NCBI GenBank assembly: GCA_916613615.1
Contig: OU744736.1
Location: 15,449,724 to 15,513,723 of the forward strand
Direction of reading: 5' to 3'
Length of the DNA stretch: 64,000 bases
Origin: Steromphala cineraria
Lineage: Eukaryota > Mollusca > Gastropoda > Trochida > Trochidae
Position numbers and translations under genes: made by a program. Below the pieces are notes generated by a model. That model saw only the letters and a program-made list of their open reading frames with translations, searched no databases and was not told the DNA's origin. Positions 12,381 to 23,554 of this stretch are shown piece after piece (position 1 is the first letter of the stretch; each line of letters opens with the position of its first letter).

Positions 12381-12622
12381 TGTTCTGTTTCCATAGCTAC
12401 CCTTTCGGTACCAAGAAAGGTTACAGAACCAGAAACTCTATGTTTCCATGGCTATCCTTTGAGAACCAAGAAGAGGTTAGGTAAGAGAAAGCCTGTTTCC
12501 ATGGTTACCCTTAATACCAAAAAGGTGTTACAGAAAGTATGCTTCGTATGCTACCCTTTCGGTACCGAGAAGAGATTATGGAACAAGAAAGTCTATGTTT
12601 CCATGGCTACCCCTTCGGTACC
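12381..12622. repeat. About five-copy minisatellite (about 50-56 bp) overlapping the end of FKBP exon 8b
   Basis: The phrase GTTTCCATGGCTACCCTTTCGGTACC recurs with substitutions near 12387, 12440, 12496, 12550 and 12597, separated by AGAAGAGGTTA-like spacers. The copy at 12593-12622 contains the last ten codons and stop of the alternative FKBP exon 8b, so the array appears to have grown out of the coding end. Confidence 0.75.
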
Positions 12623-12712
12623 ATTTTCTTCTGGTTTGGCGCCGTCGGCAGATTCTTCGGTGTTTTCAGCCCCATCTCCTGCTGCCTTGTCAGACTCCTG
12701 CGTGGAACTGGT
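12593..12712 (-). CDS. FKBP4: FKBP alternative last exon 8b
   Basis: A strong TTTGTTTCAG acceptor precedes 39 codons in the same phase as exon 8a, ending in a TAG stop. The peptide is acidic and disordered ([20 protein letters not shown], final GVAMET), like the tail of vertebrate FKBP52, and gives a 460-residue protein. Because exon 8a has its own stop, 8a and 8b should be alternatives rather than consecutive. The 3' end of the exon sits in a minisatellite. Confidence 0.65.
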   Translation of the reverse strand, partial: TSSTQESDKAAGDGAENTEESADGAKPEENGTEGVAMET

Positions 12713-15700
12713 CTGAAACAAAGTTGTCAAAAAGTTCAACATAGTTGCAAACCTTTCTCTTTACAACCTTGAAACGAAATTTCTCTTCACTCCCATTCTA
12801 TAAAAAACAGCAAGGTTACTTTTAAGTATTATGATCACATTAGTGCTTGATTTTATAGTTTTTATACACTCTCACTGTATTACAAACTTGCAATCCTCTT
12901 TTTAGCCTAATATCTGGAAATATATATCATTGTGTTTGATAACAAATCTGTGAAACATACAAGCTGATTTCTAGATCTAAGGTCATGAATCTTTTGACGC
13001 AGGTGTAGCGCTCTTCATTTTCACTCGCTTTTGATATGGTAGTATTGGTCTAACCGGATATGGATTCAAAATAAACTTTCTTTGAACATAATACAGTACT
13101 TTTTCTTTTTAATTTCATGCCAAGAAAATAATTTCATCTCTCACCCTGAATAAGATTCAATCAAGGGAGATAACCCTTATCACATTTCTGCTGCATCAGC
13201 GTTGCCATTAGTTACGGCTTCTGGGGATTCTTTATCTGGCATTTTCTCCCCAAAAGCTTCCATTTCCTGTTCGAGTGGCATCATTCCCCTTGCCATATCG
13301 TTTTTCCACTCATCAATTACAATCTCGTTATTTTCACTCTAAAATGAGAAATATGAATGAATAAACTCAATCAAAAAGTCTTTCAGAATGTCTTGAATAT
13401 ATATATCAATGACATTTTTTTCATATCTCTCTATTAAATATTAAGGTTTCTCTGATGAAAATATTTTCTTGGCATCAAAACACATAACTCCTTTCATATT
13501 TATAGCAATGATCATAATGGAAATAACATTTATAGTCATTTGCTCAAAATAACAGATAATAAGTTGTGAATGAAGATAACGATTTTAATTTTGATGGTTT
13601 CAAAAACCTTGAGTTACTATCAATTTATTGAGGAAATAATACATACTTATAATTGAAAATTGATGCACATTTTTAGGCTTATTTTTGGGTGTCAAAAGCA
13701 AAATAGTTATCGTACTGTAAGTGCAGATCCGTGCAGGGGATATCCGCGTGCATCAACCTGCGTCAAAAGTTCATGAATCAGACTTGCAAGTAATAATCAC
13801 AGTTTCACATGAGCAGCCAAATTGTGTTCCAAACTCGCCTTGCAGGATATATGTATATATATTCCTAGTCAACATTCAGGGGATCCCTTTTTGACAACAA
13901 ATTATTTAACTAGTTACAGATATTAATTTGAATTTATGTCATAATTATGATCACAGAAATTATATATTTTTTATCATATCAGTAATTTATAAGTCTTTAA
14001 TGGCATAATATAATGCAATTATACCATGGCATGTGAACAGCATTCAAAATTAGCCAAAATTTCAGGTGATTTGGGGTAGGAAGAGTTTAGTTTTCTTTCA
14101 AAGGTGAGGATAAATTTACAATGTGAGGTAACACATACTATATTGGTCTCTTTTTTTCAGTTTGTGTCTGTAGAAGTTGCTTTTGAGATTGGTCAATTTC
14201 TTGAATACAATGACTCAATATTGTGTTTTTGAGATTGGTCAATTTCTTGAATACAATGACTCAATATTGTGTTTTTGAGATTGGTCAATTTCTTGAATAC
14301 AATGACTCAATATTGTGTTTTTGAGATTGGTCAATTTCTTGAATACAATGACTCAATATTGTGTTTTTGAGATTGGTCAATTTCTTGAATACAATGACTC
14401 AATATTGTGTTTTTGAGATTGGTCAATTTCTTGAATACAATGACTCAATATTGTGCTTTTGAGATTGGTCAATTTCTTGAATACAATGACTCAATATTGT
14501 GTTTTTGAGATTGGTCAATTTCTTGAATACAATGACTCAATATTGTGTTTTTGAGATTGGTCAATTTCTTGAATACAATGACTCAATATTGTGTTTTTGA
14601 GATTGGTCAATTTCTTGAATACAATGACTCAATATTGTGTTTTTGAGATTGGTCAATTTCTTGAATACAATGACTCAATATTGTGTTTTTGAGATTGGTC
14701 AATTTCTTGAATACAATGACTCAATATTGTGTCTGACATTCATGGTTGAGGATAACAATATGACAATGATCTTGAATTCATTGACAACTCTTCAAAATGA
14801 AACATACTGAATTGCATAAAATCAATACAATCAGGATAAAATAGAAGAGTGTTTAAAAAAAGTGCCATTCCAATTAACTCCGAGGAAAATGATTTAGATT
14901 ACATTTTTTGACAGCAAATAATAATTACATATTCTGTTGTGAAATGTTTACAAGAATTTTTTTTAAAATAACAACTACTAAAGAGAAAAATCTTACCTGT
15001 TGAACTCGCTTTGCATCCCTCTCTGCAAACTTTGTGAACATTCCAGCGTAGAGTTTCTTTTGACTATCGTTAAACTTTTTAATTTTTTGATTACACAATA
15101 TTAACTGATTCTTGGCTGCCTTATTTTCAGGCTCCAGTCTCAAAACTTCTTCAAAATCTTCCTTCGCGGTTTCATAATCACTTGTTTGGAAGCGGGCCTG
15201 GAATACACAAGTTAAGGAATTTACTCTCAGTGCTTTGGAATTTGGTCATCTTCAATCATTACTACATACCTATAAATAGGTGATCAAATCTAAAGTGAAA
15301 ACTGCTGGCAGCCATTTTTTTGTAAACACCTCTTAACCAAATTTGTTACATTCATTTGAGAACTGCCTGACATGATGAAACTTACCGGTAAGTTATCAAG
15401 TCTTATAACAGTATTATATACGCTGCTCCCCCTCCTTATTGTTCTGCTACTCTCAACACAACACTTATCCATGAGACGTCGCACAATAGTACTTGTACTA
15501 AAGTAACTTACAATCAAAAAGAGTATTGGAACATTAAGGGCGATGGAGGATGGTGACTTACATGGCAAGCAACTTTACACACATGAAAAACCAACATTCA
15601 CTAGATTCTTTTATTTATGTTTTTTTCACTGTTACACAAAAGTTAGTACCCCTATGACTTCATGTTTTTCTGGACATCAAGTCAAAAATTTCCTTTTACT

Positions 15701-18700
15701 TGAGACTGCAATTTTGTTGTAAAAAAACGACTCCATCATCAGCTGAGGGTTAAATTGGAAGAATTCTTTTTTATCAATATCTTAATTTACTACAGGTTTT
15801 TCTTATTAAAAAAAAGAAGTAATTACTACATACCTGTCCCTTCCTAAAGTGAGCTTTGATATTATCCTTATCCATTTCGATTGCTTTTTCACACTCCTTC
15901 TCAGCTTCCAAACAGTCTCCTGTCTTCAAGTAACACATGGCTAGATTCAAGTGCCCGGCCAAAACCAGCGCGTCTCTCACTTTCTGATTATCAGCCTCTA
16001 AACTTGTCTCATATTCTAGGAACGATATGATTTTCTTATACTGTAGAAGAGCCTTTTTGTAGTTTCCTGCCTGTAAAAGAAATATATCAATTTGTTGAGA
16101 TAGATTAAGATCATTCACAAGGGAGATTACTTTGAAAAGTAATGGAGTTGAAAAATTACTCCTTTTTTATTAAAGCTTTAATTCTTGAGATTTAATTATA
16201 TAATCATAATTCATTCACAGGGAGATAACTATGAAAGAAATGAAGAGGAATGAAATCCCCATTTTCTTAAAGAAAGGCTGCAGCAACATAAAAAAAATAG
16301 AGCCATTGGCTCTGTAGCTCATCAGGCATCATATCAAGTTTGCTTTCTACAGGCAAGATGGGCTAAAATTATTAAACTGATGTTACCTATTGCAAGAAAA
16401 CCTATAAAAAAATTACAAAACAAATGTATTATTATTCAACACTTTCTAGATTGCCAATATCAGACAGTGAAAGAAGTCCACACTAAAATGTCCAAGGAGA
16501 AATAAATTTGCCATAACTGTCATCTACTGGAGAAAAATAAAGTTTTAAGATTGTGACCCCTGTGACCCTATTTGGGGTCATGGGGTCACAAAACCTACAG
16601 TTTAGAATCCCAATTGGCCAAGGAGTCTACATGCAGTCTTTCAGCTCAATAGACCTTTAGGAGCTAAAGATGATGATGAAAATAAGTTTTTAAGGTTGTG
16701 ACCCCTGTGACCCTATTTGGGGTCATGGGGTCACGAAATCTACAATTTAGAATCCCCATTGGCTAAGGAGTCTGCACATATAATTTCAGCTCTCTAGACC
16801 TTTTGGAACTTGAGAAGAAGTAAAATAGTTTTTTAAGGTTGTGACCCCTGTGACCCTATTTGGGGTCACAGGGTCAACAAAGTTACAAATTAGAATCCCC
16901 ATTGTCCAAGGAGTCTGCACATATCAATATTAACTCTCTAGACCTTTTGGAACTGGAGAAGAAAGATGAGAATTGTTTTTTAAGGTTGTGACCCCTGTGA
17001 CCCTATTTGGGGTCATGGGGTCACGAAATCTACAATTTAGAATCCCCATTGGCCAAGGAGTCTGCACATATCGTTTTTAACTCTCTAGTCCTTTTAGAAC
17101 TGGAGAAGAAGATGAAAATAGGTTTTTAAGGTTGTGACCCCTGTGACCCCTGTGACCCTATTTGGGGTCACAGGGTCACCAAAGTTACAAATTAGAATCT
17201 CCATTGTCCAAGGAGTCTGCACATATAATTTTTAACTCTCTACTTCTTTTGGAACTGGAGAAGAAGATGAAAATAGGTATTTAAGGTTGTGACCCCTGTG
17301 ACCCTATTTGGGATCACAGGGTCACCAAAGTTACAAATTAGAATCCCCATTGGCCAAGGAGTCTGCACATATCATTTTTAACTCTCTAGTCCTTCTGGAA
17401 CTGGAGAAGAAGATGAAAATAGGTATTTAAGGTTGTGACCCCTGTGACCCTATTTGGGATCACAGGGTCACCAAAGTTACAAATTAGAATCCCCATTGGC
17501 CAAGGAGTCTGCACATATCATTTTTAACTCTCTAGTCCTTCTGGAACTGGAGAAGAAGATGAAAATAGGTTTTTAAAGTTGTGACCCCTGTGACCCTATT
17601 TGGGATCACAGGGTCACCAAAGTTACAAATTAGAATCTCCATTGTCCAAGGAGTCTGCACATATAATTTTTTAACTCTCTACTCCTTTTGGAACTGGAGA
17701 AGAAGATGAAAATAGGTATTTAAGGTTGTGACCCCTGTGACCCTATTTGGGATCACAGGGTCACCAAAGTTACAAATTAGAATCCCCATTGGCCAAGGAG
17801 TCTGCACATATCATTTTTAACTCTCTAGTCCTTCTAGAACTGGAGAAGAAGATGAAAATAGGTTTTTAAAGTTGTGACCCCTGTGACCCTATTTGGGGTC
17901 ACAGGGTCACCAAAGTTACAAATTAGAATCTCCATATGCTAAGGTACTTGTACACAAAATTTCAGCTCTCTAATGTGTATGGTTCATGAGGAGAAGTCAA
18001 AAGTGTCAAAAGTTTACGGACGACGGACGGACGCCGGACGACGGGCCATGCCATAAGCCCATCTGGACTTTCAGTCCTGATGAGCTAAAAATGTCATACT
18101 TAAAAAAAAAAAAAAAAATTAAAAAAGGCTAAACATAGTCTAAGATCTTCCATTTTTACAATCATTGCATAAACTTAATCAGAATGAATCCCCACCTTAA
18201 AAAATGATGTCCCTTTCGACTTTGCCATTTCTGACTGTTCAAGTTTTTCTTTTGTATCCATTTCCCAAGTTTCCTTTGCCTGAAAAATTATCAATGTACA
18301 CATTCAAAATAATATTGATTTTTGAAGCATTATTAAATAATTGTCTTTTTTAAAAGGGTTTTCATACACATAGTTTTTAATCAAATAAATTCATTTAGAG
18401 AACAAAGGGTTGAAATTTTTAATTAATATTACTGAAGATGAAATATCGATAACATAATATATAATTATATATCATATAATTTTCTATAGTTCATGTACTT
18501 ACTTTTTCAAAGTTAAGCATGTCAACTTCATATTCTAGTGTAGTTCCTGGTGGAATGTTAAAGTCTTTATGACCCTCTTGTCCGTACGCATATTTCGGAC
18601 TGACTTCAAATCTTGCTTTTTCTTTCTGTTTCAGATTTTTGGCTATAATTTCCAGTCCTTCTATTAATCCCTGTTCTGATCCATCACCAACTTCAAACTC

Positions 18701-21700
18701 TACTTCACGATCTTCAAATGTTGCCCCGTTATGCCGACCAATGTAATGAACTGGAAATAGAATAAGACAACAATTCACAAACACTTCAAAATGGAATTAA
18801 TAACTTAGAATTACCGGTACAATGTTTTTTGTTAATTTCAAATGAACTAAATGAACTGGATTTGATCATGATAAAAATACAAACAATGTTTATTAAAAGA
18901 TTAGAATTTGAATTCATTTTCAAATGATTACATGATGAACTAAAATGGAGTCAAATCAAGTCAAACCTATGTCATTTGTAACCTCTAGACATAATTATGA
19001 AATAGTTCATTAGAAAGTTTCTCTCATGACATGATTTCAGTACTATTGGTGTTGTTCCTAGATAATTGATCAGCTGAATGGCCATTATTGGGCAGTTGGG
19101 ACCCTTTGCAATGTTTAAAGTATCTTACTTCTCAAATTATTAAGGGACAACAAGCCAAAAGGGTGGGCTAATTTCCCCAGGAGCCTTCAGGGAACAACAC
19201 TGCCAGGACTTTCAAACATTTATCTTAAATGGATATTGAAAGGGCTTCTTTTGACATGATGCTAGTTATTAAAGGGGCAGTAGCACGTTTTTAGGGGGAA
19301 TATAAGGTGATGTCAGGAAAAAGAAAATGAATTGTTCTAATTAAAAGACAATGTCTTTAAACTAATTGAAGCAGTAATAAGTCAAATACATAATGTAAAG
19401 TTTAGCCATGCAATTCCTTTTTCTTACACAAAGTGAATTAAAGGTGTTCACAAAAAATGGCCGCCAATGGATTTTATTGTTAACCTTCATACTTTGTCCT
19501 CTGACTATGGAAGATTGACTTGTGTAATGAGATTTTTGACACTGCCACAATAATAAATTAACATTAACTAACAATTATCAGTGAAATATTCAAAATATAA
19601 AATTATCAAAAAACGTGCTACTACCCCTTTAAATTCCTTGTGAAAAATGCTATGATTGACAAGACTTACTTTTAACTCTCGCTCCTTCATTAGGTGTTTT
19701 ATGACCTTCTCCCTTCTGCAGTTCATGCTTGATTATCCCTCCATCTTTATCATCTGTTATATCCTCTCCTGCAGATGATAATAAAATATATTTCACCTTT
19801 ATCAAAAACTTTGTAGAGGGACAAATCAGTCGAGCACTTTTTGAAGTTGTTCTGGTTAAAATGTCATGGCACTTTGGTAGGAAATTTTTTGTTTTTTAAG
19901 GTACCATATGGTAAGCAAAATTGTTGTTCTTTGATTATTCCTTTTTTCTAGCTATCATTCCTGATAATTGGCAACCCAGATGTGTTTGCTGTAAGTTACA
20001 AACATAGAATGTTAAAACAGATATAAAAACTATTAAAATTTTAATCATCATTATTTCATCATGTAAATGATATTTTTCTTCAGTCATACAAGGATAAGAC
20101 ACTTCACTTTAAGTTTAATTTAACGATACTATATCCAGAAATAACTTCTGTTTTGCATAATATGTGTCCTTTTGCATAACAACAACTACGTGTATTCACA
20201 ACGTTCAACAAGCAATCAACAACATTCAGTAAAACGTATTTTCTGTAGAAACAGATTCATAAGTTGACTTTTACCATCAAATTAACCCTCATCCTGTCTC
20301 AGGGTACCAACGTTACGCTAACTCCACTAATCTGTACCCTGGGCTCAGAAGCTATATACGCTCGCGCGGCCCAACTTGGGATATAGCCAATCAAATCACT
20401 TTCTCAATGAAATTTTATCAAGAAGTTGGTGAGAAAATGATTTGATTGGCTATATCCCAAGTCGGGCCGCGCGAGCGTATATAGCTTCTGAGCCCAGGGT
20501 AGAGATAAGTTGAGTTGGCGTAACGTTCCTACCCCGGGACAGGATGATTAACCCTAGGAAAATTCACCTTTCCAATCAAAGAGCTCCACCTCAAATATCA
20601 GCGTAGCATTAGGAGGTATTTTAGGACCTTGTCCAGATTCGCCGTATGCGTACTCGGCCTTGCACCATAGTCTGGCGAGTTCCCCTCTCTTCATTGTAAC
20701 TACGCCGATGTCCCATGCTTTTATTACTTTCCCTGAAACATGACAAAAAGATAAACTTTTTGGTTAACAAGTGGTGTATTTAGTAAGTTTTTAATATGAA
20801 TGTGGTTGGTTTTAAATTTATACGATTAAAGTTTAACTTTTTTGATATCTCGTAAGACAAGTAAATGATGCCAAAAGTAATTTCTATGATTGATATATAA
20901 TAAATATAATCATTAGAGAAAGTACTTATGTCAGAAACATAAGTTGAAAATTAAAAGATAGGCAGACTTGAGATATTATGGGGTGCCAAATGGGACTTTA
21001 ATCGCTATTTAGTAAGCTTACTAAATGAATTAGTAAGCTTACTAATTCATTTAGTAAGCTTCCCAAATGAATTAGTAAGCTTACTAAATCGATTGATTTA
21101 GTAAGCTACTAAGCTTACTAATTCATTTAGTAAGCTTACTAAATATAAACGATTTAGTAAGCTTACTAATTCACTTCCTGTTTGATGATTTAGTAAGCTT
21201 ACTAAATCACATCCAGTTGTTAAAATGTAAATCAATGATTGCTCCCTAGAGCAAAATTAAAGTATTGTACATTTTGGATATAAAGACTGCGAAGAAACAA
21301 TTTAATTCATCATTTGTGATAGTATTTCCGCATAAGGAGTTTACTAACACATAAAAAAGAAGATGTGTAACGAAAAAAACTCTCGAAAGCACTGCGAGCA
21401 TGAACCGTCTGAAGAGAAGGATAGTTGTCATTTTTCGTTCTGACACTCTAAAACAACTGTTTTTGATGAAATATCATGCCCCACGATTTTCACATGTCAT
21501 CTTTGAACTAAATATCATACACATTAACTCTCAAATCAAATCCCTTTGCAAAAAAACATTGACAAACTCCGATAGAGACAATATTGGGGTTTTTTTTATC
21601 AAAGGGAGATAACTCCAACTTTAACCTAGTGACACGGACATCGGCAAATTTAATGTGTTACTGAAACTTTCTGCTATGATGAGAGAGGCAATCCATGATG

Positions 21701-22593
21701 AAATATATATAAAAATAGATTAAGCATCACATACGCACAAAAGATTTGAATCTTAATTTGTCAAAAGCTACTGCACGTGCCGTTTGTTTTTGTCAAAATA
21801 TTCCTGCCATTTTACCACGTGGTGGGGAGAAATCATAATTTAAAGCTTGGATACATATTTTCAAAAGCATTTAGTAAGCTTACTAATTTACTAATTTAAG
21901 CTTACTAAATCGAATTAGTAACCTTACTAAATCGAATTAGTAACCTTACTAAATCGATTTAGTAAGCTTACTAAATAGTTGCCCGAATTAGTAAGCTTAC
22001 TAAATCGATTTAGTAAGCTTACTAAATAGCGATTCAAGTCCCATTTGGCACCCCATAAGAAACAAAATGTTAAATATTACTACATACAGGCAAAATATCA
22101 ATTCCATACCACAAGGGAGACAACCACACGTTTCAAACAAAATTATCTCCCTTATTTATTGAAAACCAAGGGAACAACAAAAACAGTATCAACTGTTATA
22201 TCAACATAACGAATCCAACGTCACGGAAATACCAAAGAGAACAATGAAAACGAAAGTACAAATTTTACTTTCATTTTCATAATTTCTCTTTTCGACAATG
22301 CATCTAGATTATAGAAAAATTTTTCATTTTACAATTTACAAACACCTACAAAACAAATACATACCTTTACCCAACTGGAATTCAAATTTCTCTCCCCTAT
22401 CTCTGCTTGCGTCGAACTTCTCTCCATTTGTAAGGGTGCCTACATAATGAACGATAACAGTATCACCCGGCGAAGGGGAATTTTCACCCTCGCCGGCCCG
22501 CAGAATTTCTTTGAGAACCCCGCCGTCCTTTTCAGGCGAAATATCGACTGCTTCAGCTGATGGTTGTTGTTCAGTAGCCTTATCTTCTTCCAT
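12593..22593 (-). CDS. FKBP4: FKBP4/FKBP52-type peptidyl-prolyl isomerase, Hsp90 co-chaperone
   Basis: Coding exons on the minus strand: 22365-22593, 20568-20732, 19670-19768, 18503-18750, 18196-18279, 15834-16070, 14997-15197, then 13180-13338 (8a) or 12593-12712 (8b). All have GT/AG borders and consistent phase. Product: 473 residues with 8a, 460 with 8b (human FKBP4 is 459). FK1 is residues about 28-130 and keeps the catalytic pocket (Y50, F60, D61, W83, Y106), so it should be active. FK2 is about 140-247 and has Leu in the Trp position ([10 protein letters not shown]), as in the non-catalytic FK2 of vertebrate FKBP51/52. The TPR domain (about 255-415) has [13 protein letters not shown] and KAHFRKGQ, typical of the clamp that binds the Hsp90 MEEVD tail. 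It ends with the conserved [16 protein letters not shown] cytosolic/nuclear chaperone role is expected. It could equally be named FKBP5-like; invertebrates usually have one gene for both. Confidence 0.93.
13180..13338 (-). CDS. FKBP4: FKBP alternative last exon 8a
   Basis: After a TTTTAG acceptor this exon gives 52 residues ([15 protein letters not shown], then [14 protein letters not shown]) and a TGA stop, in phase with the end of exon 7. It would make a 473-residue isoform. The tail is acidic and amphipathic. An ATTAAA-like signal lies about 70 bases beyond the stop on the minus strand. Confidence 0.7.
   Translation of the reverse strand, partial: SENNEIVIDEWKNDMARGMMPLEQEMEAFGEKMPDKESPEAVTNGNADAAEM
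14181..14735. repeat. Minisatellite, 12 copies of a 46-bp unit, in FKBP intron 7
   Basis: GAGATTGGTCAATTTC starts at 14185 and recurs exactly every 46 bases to 14691. Copies are almost identical; I noticed a single variant (GTGC for GTGT near 14455). Each unit ends in the dyad CAATATTG. No other sequence is interleaved, which points to recent expansion. Confidence 0.95.
16297..18090 (+). repeat. Dispersed hairpin-ended element with tandem core, copy 2 (FKBP intron 5)
   Basis: It opens with the inverted repeat AGAGCCATTGGCTCT. The core is about ten tandem units of 143-150 bp, each carrying TTGTGACCCCTGTGACCC, a GGGGTCACAGGGTCACC palindrome-like stretch and GGCCAAGGAGTCTGCACAT. It closes with ACGGACGGACGCCGGACGAC and a CATCTGGACTTTCAGTCC..GATGAGCT hairpin. 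It is the longest member of the family here. Confidence 0.9.
19273..19628. mobile_element. 356-bp inverted-repeat element flanked by TTAA (FKBP intron 3)
   Basis: Left end AGGGGCAGTAGCACGTTTTT and right end (reversed) AGGGGTAGTAGCACGTTTTT differ at one base in 20. TTAA lies directly outside each end (19269-19272 and 19629-19632). A TTAA duplication is typical of piggyBac-type transposition. There is no ORF of transposase size, so it is a MITE-like passenger. Confidence 0.8.
20290..20546. mobile_element. 257-bp foldback element with a 9-bp target-site duplication
   Basis: ATTAACCCT is present exactly on both sides (20281-20289 and 20547-20555). The arms run from CATCCTGTC inward and pair over about 110 bases on each side of a central loop near 20400-20430; the inner stem includes GGGCTCAGAAGCTATATACG. 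A 9-bp duplication suits Mutator-like transposition. It ends 12 bases from the 5' splice site of FKBP exon 2 (donor at 20566-20567). Confidence 0.85.
20979..22055. mobile_element. 1077-bp TA-flanked element with subterminal palindrome arrays (FKBP intron 1)
   Basis: Ends TGGGGTGCCAAATGGGACTT (left) and the same reversed (right) pair over about 45 bases, with one mismatch noted. A TA lies outside each end. Inside each end is a cluster of roughly seven or eight copies of the perfect palindrome AGTAAGCTTACT, mostly flanked by TTTA/TAAA or AATT. The middle has only short ORFs (66-70 codons), so it is non-autonomous. Confidence 0.85.
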
Positions 22594-22678
22594 ATTGCTT
22601 ATAAATCAAGAATTATTGGGATAAATTATCAAATCCAGTGGATAAGAAACAACGAACTTCTTTTATCGTCTCTCGCCG

Positions 22679-22691
22679 TTCTCGAAAATTC
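22679..22691 (-). promoter_or_regulatory. Heat-shock element upstream of FKBP4
   Basis: TTCtcGAAaaTTC is three perfectly spaced alternating nTTCn/nGAAn units, the minimal HSF1 trimer site, 86 bases upstream of the FKBP start codon. A two-unit site GAAtgTTC lies at 22849-22856. FKBP52 (HSP56) is a stress-linked Hsp90 partner, which fits. A TATA-like TATAAAG on the minus strand at 22735-22741 would place transcription start near 22705, putting this HSE just downstream of it, so the real start is uncertain. Confidence 0.55.
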
Positions 22692-23076
22692 TGACCATGT
22701 GAGTGCTGGATAAAATTATACAGCATTTATCTCCCTTTATATGGCATCTAGCTTGAGCGGTTTGGGTATTGTGTGTTGTTACTATTCAGGTTCAAATTAT
22801 ACGCGTTCTATTTCCATTCTTCCTGGTTGTTTTATTTTAGTAGTTTCAGAATGTTCCGAGTTTAATCATAGAATGTCGGACATTGATAGGGATTTATTGA
22901 GTAGGACTTAAGGCTAAAATAGGCATCCAGACAACCACTTTATGAACAATATGACATAGGCCTACGTTGAAATATTTAACCTCTTCTATTTGCCTTTTTA
23001 ATTGTCAAATATAGCCTGCTAAAGGCTACCAACACTAACGAGTTAAAAATTATTGCCGAGTATATTTTTACTCTAA

Positions 23077-23554
23077 AGAGACACACAGTATGTTGATAGG
23101 ATCACATATGTCAAATTTTGAAATCGATGTTATTACATCGGGAACCACAACTGTTACTGAAAATAACAAGTTAAAGGTCAATCAGTACATTAGAGCGAAA
23201 ATGCGGCCATTCAAAGTCGAGATTTTGATCGAAAACCGGACAATGTGGTTTGAGTGGCGTGCGCAAATTCGTCAAACATAATTTTGAAACCTTGTCATAA
23301 GCTGACAGGAAGATATATTCGATTCAATTGTGTTTATCAGGTATTGTAACTACTAGGTAGATTAATTGGATGCATAATTTCGAATATTAAACGTAATTGA
23401 GATTGTTCCATAAAATCAAGCATTTTAGAGATATTATGCATAAATGGATATATTTGCAAGTCCGGTGATGAGATATGAGCTTCAATCAGCATATTAGATA
23501 TTTTGTAGCTTATCAAAACCAAATAACATTTTAAGAAAGATACTCTGTGTCACT
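23077..23554 (-). mobile_element. TTAA-type inverted-repeat element, copy A (478 bp)
   Basis: Ends are AGAGACACACAGTATGTT (left) and AGTGACACAGAGTATCTT (right, reversed). TTAA is at 23555-23558; the left site has decayed to CTAA. The interior is about 80% identical by eye, in reverse orientation, to 48081-48570. No transposase ORF. Confidence 0.8.

Noticed and set aside
12459..12716. 85-codon and 77-codon plus-strand ORFs
   Set aside because: They are antisense to FKBP exon 8b and its minisatellite; the coding signal (acidic tail, acceptor, phase) is on the minus strand.
14181..14735. Possible CRISPR-like array
   Set aside because: The 46-bp units are joined without variable spacers in eukaryotic intron DNA; it is a minisatellite.
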